Shown in pieces: positions 57,323 through 64,000 of a DNA stretch of 64,000 bases. The stretch covers positions 186,001 to 250,000 of the forward strand of contig NZ_OY764901.1 in assembly GCF_963668665.1 (NCBI RefSeq), given 5' to 3'. This DNA is from an uncultured Anaeromusa sp. Its GTDB lineage: Bacteria; Bacillota; Negativicutes; Anaeromusales; Anaeromusaceae. How positions within the stretch are numbered: the first letter of the stretch is position 1; each line of letters opens with the position of its first letter. The position numbers and the translations under genes are program-made. Under the pieces are notes generated by a model that searched no databases, was not told the origin of the DNA, and saw nothing but the letters and a program-made list of their open reading frames with translations.

Positions 57323-58210
57323 TTAACAGCGTCTTTCATGACGAACCAAATCTAAAAGATACTGCCCATAGCCATTTTTCTTTAAAGGATCTGCCTGCGC
57401 TTCCAATGCTTCTAAATCAATAAAGTCCATGCGATAGGCGATTTCTTCCAAGCAGGCGACCTTCAGGCCTTGACGCTGTTCCACGGTTTGCACAAAATTT
57501 GACGCCTGCAACAAGGAGTCATGTGTGCCTGTATCCAACCAGGCATAACCGCGTCCTAATCGTTCTACCCGCAACTGCTGTTGTGCCATATACAAGGTAT
57601 TAATGTCAGTAATCTCCAATTCGCCCCGCGGCGAAGGTTTCAGGTCCTTAGCCATCTGCACGACTTGATTATCATAGAAATAAAGACCGGTCACCGCATA
57701 CTGAGACTTCGGCTTTTTAGGTTTTTCCTCCAAGCTCTTAGCCGTTCCGTCACTGCCAAACTCCACAACGCCATATCGCTCCGGGTCTTTAACCAAGTAG
57801 GCAAAAACAGTGGCTCCCTCTTCCTGCTGCGCAGCACGCTGCACATAAGAGGAAAGCTGACTCCCATAAAAGATATTGTCTCCTAAAATTAAAGAACACC
57901 CGTCTCGACCGATGAAGGACTCTCCTAAAACAAAAGCCTGAGCCAAACCATCTGGACTTGGCTGTACCGCATACTGAATGTTCATGCCCCATTGGCTGCC
58001 GTCTTGAAGCAGTTCCTGGAACAAAGGAGTATGCTGCGGCGTACTGATAATTAAAACATCGCGAATCCCTGCCAACATCAACGTGCTTAAGGGATAATAA
58101 ATCATTGGTTTGTCATAAATAGGCATGAGCTGCTTGCTTACGGATAAAGTCAGCGGGTGAAGGCGCGTACCCGATCCTCCCGCCAAAATAATGCCTTTAC
58201 GAATCATCAA
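57323..58210 (-). CDS. rfbA: Glucose-1-phosphate thymidylyltransferase
   Basis: 295 residues with [29 protein letters not shown] and the LGDNIFYG metal/nucleotide site. First step of dTDP-L-rhamnose synthesis. It begins next to the WbaP-like gene stop with no gap, so translation is coupled. Confidence 0.95.
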   Translation of the reverse strand: MMIRKGIILAGGSGTRLHPLTLSVSKQLMPIYDKPMIYYPLSTLMLAGIRDVLIISTPQHTPLFQELLQDGSQWGMNIQYAVQPSPDGLAQAFVLGESFIGRDGCSLILGDNIFYGSQLSSYVQRAAQQEEGATVFAYLVKDPERYGVVEFGSDGTAKSLEEKPKKPKSQYAVTGLYFYDNQVVQMAKDLKPSPRGELEITDINTLYMAQQQLRVERLGRGYAWLDTGTHDSLLQASNFVQTVEQRQGLKVACLEEIAYRMDFIDLEALEAQADPLKKNGYGQYLLDLVRHERRC

Positions 58211-59692
58211 CTAATACGCTCCTTTTCTAGCTGCTACAACTCCCAGCGTCTTCGCTAACAAAATCAAATCCAACCATACCGACCAGTTGCGCACATACCA
58301 GGAGTCCATGCGAACCCGCTCTGCATAGTCAATATCGCTGCGGCCGCTAACTTGCCATAAACCGGTAATACCTGGTTTGACAATATAATAATCCTGAATG
58401 TATTCCTCATAACGTTCTACTTCCGCTTCAACAATCGGCCGTGGTCCCACCAGACTCATTTCACTGCGCAGTACGTTCAGCAGCTGCGGCAATTCATCCA
58501 GGCTGGTTTTACGCAGCCAAGCGCCAATTTTAGTGACCCGCGGATCTTCTTTCAATTTGAAATCCCGCTCCCATTCCACCTTGGCTTCCGGATGTCTGGC
58601 AAAATGGTTCTCCAGAACTTCTTCACCGTTGCAAACCATGGTTCGGAATTTATAGCAGGAAAAAGGTTTGCCGTTTTCACCAATCCGGGTATGCGCAAAA
58701 ATAGCCGGTCCCGCAGAGGATGTTCGGATAAGCAAGGCCAGCACTGCCAGCACCGGCAAAATCAATAAGCCCCCAGCCAAGCAGGCGCTGATATCAAAAA
58801 TCCTCTTAAAAACGCGATTGCGCTGCCGCAATAAGTTATTATGGACCCGCAGTAGAACGGTTTTCTGATCAAATAAGGTGTCTACAGTCATATTTCCCAT
58901 CGGCACGCCAAAAAGATCCGGCACAATGGTCAAATTGCGCACATGAGGCTGCAGCTGGTACATCAGTTCCAGCAATTGCTCGCGCGGAATGCCTGGCACC
59001 GCCAGCACCACATCCTGGACGCCGCTTTCTTTGACAATATGCTGCGCTTGCTGAAAGGTCCCCAAGCAAGGAACTTTTCGTGCCAGCGGCCGTTTCTGCC
59101 ACGCATCTTCAATGACGCCGACAATCTCATAGCCCAAGCCACGGTCTTTTGAAAAGGCTTGGTATAAGAGCTCCGCGGTCCGTCCGGCGCCAACCAAGAT
59201 GACCGGCCGTTGCCATAAGCCGATATGAATCAGCATTCGCTTTAAGGTGACTCTCATTAAGGTCAAGGAAAAAAAGCTAAACAGCCAGGTCATCCCCACG
59301 ACAAGCCTTGACACTTGTTCCGCTTTTCCCAAAAAATACATCAGCATAATGGCCAAAGCGCCTACATAGGTGCAAATGCGAAAGATGCGTTCCACTCCCT
59401 GCCAAAGAGGCAGCCTGCGGGTATACGATCCGTCATATAAAAAGAAAAACAGATACACCATCGGAACGCCAATAAAAATGTACACCGTGCTCGCCTTAAA
59501 TAAAGGCCAATGGGGGAAAATATGAGGCAAGACGCTTTCTCGCAAAAAACAAGCCAGACTTAAGGCGGCCACTACCGCCAAATAGTCGCCCAGCAAAAGA
59601 ATGAGCGGTGCAATATATCGAGCTAGCGTCGATAACCGTGTGGTTTTGCATGCAGAAAAAACAGCTCTTTCGTCACGGGAAGCAGTCTCCAT
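58211..59692 (-). CDS. Undecaprenyl-phosphate sugar phosphotransferase (WbaP-like)
   Basis: 493 residues from the ATG 5 nt after GAGGGAGG; a longer frame upstream has no such site. N-terminal TM segments (about 25-130), a nucleotide-binding-like domain (about 145-265: VGAGRTAELLYQAF), and the bacterial sugar transferase domain (about 290-493: KRIFDISACLAGGLL, YKFRTMV, RKTSLDELPQLLNVLRSEMSLVGPRP, GITGLWQVSGRSD). It places hexose-1-phosphate, probably galactose or glucose, on undecaprenyl phosphate and so primes the O-antigen. Confidence 0.92.
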   Translation of the reverse strand: METASRDERAVFSACKTTRLSTLARYIAPLILLLGDYLAVVAALSLACFLRESVLPHIFPHWPLFKASTVYIFIGVPMVYLFFFLYDGSYTRRLPLWQGVERIFRICTYVGALAIMLMYFLGKAEQVSRLVVGMTWLFSFFSLTLMRVTLKRMLIHIGLWQRPVILVGAGRTAELLYQAFSKDRGLGYEIVGVIEDAWQKRPLARKVPCLGTFQQAQHIVKESGVQDVVLAVPGIPREQLLELMYQLQPHVRNLTIVPDLFGVPMGNMTVDTLFDQKTVLLRVHNNLLRQRNRVFKRIFDISACLAGGLLILPVLAVLALLIRTSSAGPAIFAHTRIGENGKPFSCYKFRTMVCNGEEVLENHFARHPEAKVEWERDFKLKEDPRVTKIGAWLRKTSLDELPQLLNVLRSEMSLVGPRPIVEAEVERYEEYIQDYYIVKPGITGLWQVSGRSDIDYAERVRMDSWYVRNWSVWLDLILLAKTLGVVAARKGAY

Positions 59693-59750
59693 AGTAACCT
59701 CCCTCGTGATTTCCTTTAAATTACTAACCTTCATTATACCCAAAATGGTT

Positions 59751-60914
59751 CTATTTCACAAGGTTAGCCTTCTTCGTAGCGTTTAAGTCCCACTGCAGCC
59801 CGGTTGCCGCCACACCGACAAAGAGCCAGTATAACCGAATCACGGCTGCATTGCCAAAGTTGAATTCCGTCAATCCTTGCAGCAACAGCCCCAGAGTAGC
59901 AAAAAACAGCATATAGCCCCAAAAGCTTCCCTGGGTCATTCCTTGCCAGCTCCGCTTTAAAATCACTCCAAACAAAAGACAAAATGCGCCAAAGCCAATC
60001 AATCCCTGCTCCGCCAGCACTTGAAAAACAATGCTGTGCGCATGCATTTGTCCCCGCTCTTTAGCCAGTGGAGAAATATAGTGATTTTGATATTGATATT
60101 CGTAGTTTTGCGCTCCAACGCCTAACACAGGATGGTCTAAAAACATATTCCAAGCGCTTTGCCACATCAACATGCGCTCCGAGTTCGATTGAAATGAGGC
60201 ATCGCCTAGGGTAGCTACCCGTTCCTGCAAGCCGCTATGCTGTCCAGCTGCGCCAATAAGCAAGGCAATAACTACAACCCCCGCAGCCAACATACGTTTG
60301 TTCTTACGCAATAAAGTAGCGCCTAACACTACTAGCAAAAAGACAACAGCCAGCCAAGCTCCCCGCGTTCCGTTTACAACTAATGCCGCTAATGATAGCA
60401 ACCAGAGAAACCCCAGCCCCCAACGCCAAGAGTTTTTTAAAGGCAGTTGCATGCCCCAATTGACCGCCACGGTCAGCGTCAAAATAGGAATCCATTGCAC
60501 TAAAAATCCAGCCAGCATCATGGGGTGAGAATGGAACGCCGGAGCGCGCAAATTACCATTAAGCCCTTGCCATAAAGCATACGCATCGGCAACGAGCAAC
60601 GAAAAGGCTCCCACTCCCAACAATATCCAAAGCTGCTTTGGCTCCTTACATACAAGAGGTACAAACACGAAAGGCAGCATACGAAAAAAATAATTTAAAG
60701 CCCGCTCCACCACCGCCCAAGGTTGTTGAGCGCCAATGCCGGAAGCCAGAACCGTCAACAAAAACAGCAGGCATACTAAAGCAATATTTTTATCAAGCGC
60801 CTGCCAGTTGATTTCTCTTTTATAGACTCCCCATAAAATAAATATAGAAGCAAGGCCTAAAGCAATATTAACACCCGCAATGGATGCAGCGGAAAAGAAC
60901 GCAAATACTATCAT
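59751..60914 (-). CDS. O-antigen ligase (WaaL-like)
   Basis: 387 residues, about ten TM segments, with the Wzy_C/O-antigen ligase region AALVVNGTRGAWLAVVFLL and a periplasmic loop GVGAQNYEYQYQNHYISPLAKERGQMHAHSI. It joins finished glycan to lipid A-core. The ribosome site is weak. In this ABC-export locus without a Wzx/Wzy pair, the ligase role fits better than polymerase. Confidence 0.85.
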   Translation of the reverse strand: MIVFAFFSAASIAGVNIALGLASIFILWGVYKREINWQALDKNIALVCLLFLLTVLASGIGAQQPWAVVERALNYFFRMLPFVFVPLVCKEPKQLWILLGVGAFSLLVADAYALWQGLNGNLRAPAFHSHPMMLAGFLVQWIPILTLTVAVNWGMQLPLKNSWRWGLGFLWLLSLAALVVNGTRGAWLAVVFLLVVLGATLLRKNKRMLAAGVVVIALLIGAAGQHSGLQERVATLGDASFQSNSERMLMWQSAWNMFLDHPVLGVGAQNYEYQYQNHYISPLAKERGQMHAHSIVFQVLAEQGLIGFGAFCLLFGVILKRSWQGMTQGSFWGYMLFFATLGLLLQGLTEFNFGNAAVIRLYWLFVGVAATGLQWDLNATKKANLVK

Positions 60915-61001
60915 GCTTCCATAAGCACATTGTTGAATGCTGCTAATCGCGTCCCTCTCCTTCCAACTATTATTTTGCTCTTTTTTATAGAGCTATATGA
61001 T

Positions 61002-62048
61002 TCATTTTAAAAATCGTTCCGCTGCTGCCGCCAGTTCTTCTACAGGAATATCCTGTACGCAATAGTGCATCGGGCATTTTTCCGGTGCATCCACTATTGG
61101 ACACTCCGCTAGCTTATGCTGCGCCACATAGCTTTTTTTGCATAAGGGCGTCCAGCGTTTGGCGGAAACGCAGCGAAAAATACCGATAATGGGCACACCG
61201 GTGGTAGCCGCAATATGCATGCCGCCGGTGTCAATGGTAATCAACAGATCAATTTGTCGGCAAAGCGCCGCAAATTCCAAAAGGCTCGTTTCGCCGCACA
61301 AATTTAAGACAGGTGCTAATGAAGCGTCTGCAATCTGTTGCGCGTAGTCTTTGTCCTCCGGCGCGCCGACCAGCAAGCAACTGACGCCTGTCTGCGAAGA
61401 CAAACGATCAATCAAGTCCACGAAAGATGCTTGCGGCCAATTTTTCAAATAATAGGTCCCTTTTACGCAAAGAGCAACCCGCTTATTCCCTGGCGGCAAG
61501 GAAGCCAACAAGGCTTTTGCTTTTTCCCTATGATTGTTAGTAATAGCTCCGATAACCGGTTTCGCGCTGCCCTTCACCTTAAAGGCGCCGCGAATGACGT
61601 CTTGAAACAACTCCGACTGATGCGTATTAAGAAAATCATCGGACGTATGCACTGCATGCGACCACAATCTTCGTATTTGGCTAGGTTTGTTGTCAAAGAG
61701 ACGATCCGGCCCTACACGCAAGGGAATTCCAGCCAGCAACGTCAGGATGGACGGACGCAGCTTGCGGTCCAGAGAGATGCTGAGATCAAAATGCCGCCCC
61801 TGCAGTTCTTTGACAAAACGCAGCATTTGCCGCCAGGAGCGCTCTTTAGGCTGATACACTAAAGGAATGACTTCTTCCAACAAGGAATGCCCCTGCAGCA
61901 CCTCCGCCACAGAAGGCTTGACCAGCATGGAAATGCGCATCTGGGGGAAATGCTGTTTTAATAAAGCGATAGCGCTGGTGGCCAACACAACATCGCCCAA
62001 GTTGACCAGACAGTGAACCAGCACCTTCTGAGCCGGTTTCTGTTCCAT
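61002..62048 (-). CDS. GT9 glycosyltransferase (heptosyltransferase family)
   Basis: 348 residues of the ADP-heptose:LPS heptosyltransferase type: LVNLGDVVLATSAIALLKQHFP at the N-terminus, GTYYLKNWPQASF in the middle and ITIDTGGMHIAATTGVPIIGIF donor site. It overlaps the hldD stop by 1 bp. With hldD and hldE upstream it likely adds heptose to the LPS inner core. Confidence 0.9.
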   Translation of the reverse strand: MEQKPAQKVLVHCLVNLGDVVLATSAIALLKQHFPQMRISMLVKPSVAEVLQGHSLLEEVIPLVYQPKERSWRQMLRFVKELQGRHFDLSISLDRKLRPSILTLLAGIPLRVGPDRLFDNKPSQIRRLWSHAVHTSDDFLNTHQSELFQDVIRGAFKVKGSAKPVIGAITNNHREKAKALLASLPPGNKRVALCVKGTYYLKNWPQASFVDLIDRLSSQTGVSCLLVGAPEDKDYAQQIADASLAPVLNLCGETSLLEFAALCRQIDLLITIDTGGMHIAATTGVPIIGIFRCVSAKRWTPLCKKSYVAQHKLAECPIVDAPEKCPMHYCVQDIPVEELAAAAERFLK

Positions 62049-63010
62049 TAGACATAGCCGCCTTTTATGTCAAGAATACTGGCGTAATCGGCTACCGCTG
62101 CCGTCAGCGGCGTAAAGTCCGCCGTAAAGCCTGCCTGCCGCAAATTGGAAGCGTCGCTTTCGGTATAGCTTTGGTATTTTCCTTTTAACGCTTCCGGGAA
62201 GGGAATGTATTCGATGCTGCCTTTGCCATAATGCGCAATGAGAGAGCGCGCCACGTCATTAAAGCTGTGCGCCGCACCAGTGCCGCAATTGAACACGCCG
62301 GAGAGCTGCGGGTTTTGCCAAAAGTGCAGATTCACCCGCACTACGTCTTTAACATAAATAAAATCACGTCGCTGTTCGCCGTCGGCATAGCCGTCGGTTC
62401 CTGCAAAAAGCTTGATTACGCCGTTTTCCAGCAGTTGGTTGTGAAAATGGAAGGCCACCGACGCCATGCGTCCCTTGTGGTTTTCTTGCGGCCCAAAGAC
62501 GTTGAAATAACGCAAGCCGACTACCTGGCTGCTTGCCGCCGGCAGGAGCTGCCGTACATAGCGGTCAAACTGCAGCTTGGAGTAGGCATACACATTGAGC
62601 GCTTCTTCACAGGCCGGTTCTTCACGGAAACCTTGCGCGCCGTCTCCATAGACCGAAGCCGAGGATGCGTACATGAAAGGAATGCGATGCTCCAGCGCAT
62701 GGTGCAGCATGATTTTGCTGTATTCGTAATTGTTGGCCATCATGTAGTTGCCGTCCAGCTCCATAGTATTGGAACAAGCGCCGTTATGAAAAATGGCTTC
62801 AATGGCTTGTCCGTGGAAACGACCGGTTTCCAGGCGAGTCAAGAAGTCTTCTTTGTGCAGATAATCTTTGAACTTGAGGCCATTGAGGTTGCGAAATTTC
62901 AGGCTGCTGCCCAGATTGTCCACAACCAAAATATCTTCTATGCCTTGTTCGTTCAGGCCCTTGACCAGATTGCTGCCGATAAAGCCGGCGCCGCCAGTTA
63001 CGATAATCAT
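62048..63010 (-). CDS. hldD: ADP-L-glycero-D-manno-heptose 6-epimerase
   Basis: 320 residues. The start is fixed by AGGAGG before the ATG. GGAGFIGSNLVKGL binds NADP; YAYSKLQFDRYV holds the catalytic Tyr-Lys. Final step of ADP-heptose synthesis. Length is normal. Confidence 0.94.
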   Translation of the reverse strand: MIIVTGGAGFIGSNLVKGLNEQGIEDILVVDNLGSSLKFRNLNGLKFKDYLHKEDFLTRLETGRFHGQAIEAIFHNGACSNTMELDGNYMMANNYEYSKIMLHHALEHRIPFMYASSASVYGDGAQGFREEPACEEALNVYAYSKLQFDRYVRQLLPAASSQVVGLRYFNVFGPQENHKGRMASVAFHFHNQLLENGVIKLFAGTDGYADGEQRRDFIYVKDVVRVNLHFWQNPQLSGVFNCGTGAAHSFNDVARSLIAHYGKGSIEYIPFPEALKGKYQSYTESDASNLRQAGFTADFTPLTAAVADYASILDIKGGYV

Positions 63011-63162
63011 GTAAATACCTCCTAGAAGTTATGGGGTACGAAATATTGAACAAGAGTCACGGGAGAACCAGAGGGGGTACATATGAGGGTTACGATAAAT
63101 TCCGTGCCACTCCTTCGTACCCTCCCGCGACTCCGGTTCTCTTGTTCAAACCGTTCTTCTTC
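63011..63162. repeat. Inverted family B pair upstream of hldD
   Basis: 63048-63080 is a reverse copy and 63115-63150 a forward copy. These are the only family B members right of 28.2 kb. They lie between hldD and the hldE terminator. Confidence 0.7.
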
Positions 63163-63163
63163 A

Positions 63164-63206
63164 ACAACAAAAGGATAGCTAATTTTATAGCTATCCTTTA
63201 TTTTAA
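63164..63206 (-). terminator. Intrinsic terminator after hldE
   Basis: AAAGGATAGCTA / TAGCTATCCTTT arms with a short AT loop and a T tail on the minus strand. Confidence 0.85.
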
Positions 63207-64000
63207 CATTTATTGTCTAAGGTGGCGAGCAGTTCGTCACGACTTATGGCGTAAGTCCCGACTTTTCCCACGACAAATCCTGCGGCTACATTGGCCAGCC
63301 TAGCCGCGTCCGGCACTTCCAGGCCGCCCGCAATACCGGCGGCGAAAACGGCAATCACCGTATCTCCGGCTCCGGATACGTCAAAGACCTCTTGGGCTAA
63401 GGTGGGAACATGCACTTCCTTACGGGAAGCCAGAAAACTCAAGCCTTTTTCCGAACGCGTCGCCAAGAGCGACTGCAGACGGTAACGCCGCCGCAGCTTC
63501 GCCGCCGCTTGCCGAACGGCCTCATCTTCATTTATTAAGTCAGTCCCCAGCGCTTCGCCCAATTCCTTAAGATTGGGAGTTACCGCAAAAGCACCTTGGT
63601 AGCGTTCCCAGTCCGTCCCTTTCGGATCGACAATGACAGGCACGCCATACTGCTCTTGCAATTCCATCAGTTTTTGACAAAGCCTGGGCGTGCAAACGCC
63701 TTTGGCATAATCGGATACAATAATAGCTTTGCACTGCTGTTGTACGACTATAGCAGTAATATAGTCCAAAACGCGATTTTCCGTTACTAGCGGCCAAGGT
63801 GATGTTTCTTCAAAATCCAGGCGCAGCATTTGCTGATGACCTCCGATGATGCGCAGCTTAGCGGTTGTCGGTCCAGGCGTGACAAACAAGCCGCTGCAGT
63901 CTACGCCTAATTCTTCCAGCATCTTCTCTAGGCAACGCCGGTTTTCATCGTCGCCGACCGCGCCAACAAGCAGCGTCGGGCAGCCAAGACGAGCCAGATT
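63203..64000 (-). CDS. hldE: D-glycero-beta-D-manno-heptose-7-phosphate kinase, 5' end outside window
   Basis: 266 codons are inside the window in a single frame up to the right edge. PfkB/ribokinase pattern: VGAVGDDENRR near the N-terminal edge, VPVIVDPKGTDWE, and the catalytic GAGDTVIAVFAAGI near the C-terminus. Only the kinase half is visible and it ends with a stop, so it is the single-domain type (RfaE1-like) without the C-terminal adenylyltransferase. It phosphorylates heptose-7-phosphate for LPS core synthesis. Confidence 0.9.
   Translation of the reverse strand, partial: NLARLGCPTLLVGAVGDDENRRCLEKMLEELGVDCSGLFVTPGPTTAKLRIIGGHQQMLRLDFEETSPWPLVTENRVLDYITAIVVQQQCKAIIVSDYAKGVCTPRLCQKLMELQEQYGVPVIVDPKGTDWERYQGAFAVTPNLKELGEALGTDLINEDEAVRQAAAKLRRRYRLQSLLATRSEKGLSFLASRKEVHVPTLAQEVFDVSGAGDTVIAVFAAGIAGGLEVPDAARLANVAAGFVVGKVGTYAISRDELLATLDNKC

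Noticed and set aside
59751..60914. An O-antigen polymerase (Wzy) instead of a ligase
   Set aside because: The locus exports by Wzm/Wzt, which does not need Wzy, and no Wzx flippase is present; still, sequence alone does not exclude it.

Overview
The window reads as a chromosome segment of a diderm Firmicute (class Negativicutes, probably Sporomusa/Anaeromusa-like; the genus is a guess). The evidence is a Firmicute housekeeping set (ftsE-ftsX-envC-like-ctpA, csaB, long-form HPF, an SmsC/SmsB iron-sulfur pair) together with outer-membrane functions: ADP-heptose synthesis, a heptosyltransferase-like GT9, an O-antigen ligase, Wzm/Wzt O-antigen export, a PilQ-type secretin and type I secretion. 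Almost every gene lies on the minus strand. The only plus-strand genes I accept are an IS transposase and an orphan HEPN-like gene.

Layout. 1-6.3 kb: cell-division/wall cluster ftsE, ftsX, envC-like, ctpA and a truncated MinJ-like membrane gene, interrupted between envC and ctpA by an IS4-family element (1933-3350). 6.4-8.2 kb: split transketolase. 8.5-13.6 kb: csaB, DUF5693, DUF2993, and prfB with its programmed +1 frameshift. 13.9-16 kb: smsB-smsC. 16.2-22.5 kb: secA, hpf, csp, a polar amino-acid ABC pair without a binding protein, and an orphan response regulator. 22.6-28.1 kb: pilQ/pilP-like pair, GxxExxY gene, pgi and the HEPN-like gene. 28.2-34.1 kb: galE (frameshifted), galU, an acetyltransferase, a methyltransferase-glycosyltransferase fusion, rmlC and a GT2. 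34.1-46.3 kb: a type I secretion island with a four-repeat metalloprotease, a small frameshifted gene, a FliB-like protein, GT4, two ABC exporters flanking an HlyD, and an RTX-repeat surface-protein candidate behind a strong promoter. 46.5-64 kb: O-antigen genes (acyltransferase, epimerase, methyltransferase, wzt, wzm, rmlD, rmlB, a giant WbsX-GT4-GT2, rmlA, WbaP-like, WaaL-like), then GT9, hldD and a truncated hldE.

How it fits together. The O-antigen genes make a rhamnose-containing polymer started by the WbaP-like enzyme, exported by Wzm/Wzt, possibly capped by the adjacent methyltransferase, and ligated to a heptose-containing core. The T1SS island sits inside this locus and encodes an RTX protein with a strong promoter and a long leader. 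This recalls the Caulobacter arrangement, where a T1SS-exported RTX S-layer protein is anchored on O-antigen, but here in a diderm Firmicute. The FliB-like methylase and the NPDVAAAG-repeat protease next to it suggest a surface-protein export and modification system. That is the most interesting hypothesis in the window and remains inference.

Intergenic space in 0.5-28.2 kb and again at 63.0-63.2 kb is full of two short repeat families (A and B below), often as inverted pairs, plus a ~137-bp composite repeat. I see none in the 28.2-63.0 kb surface-polysaccharide/T1SS region.
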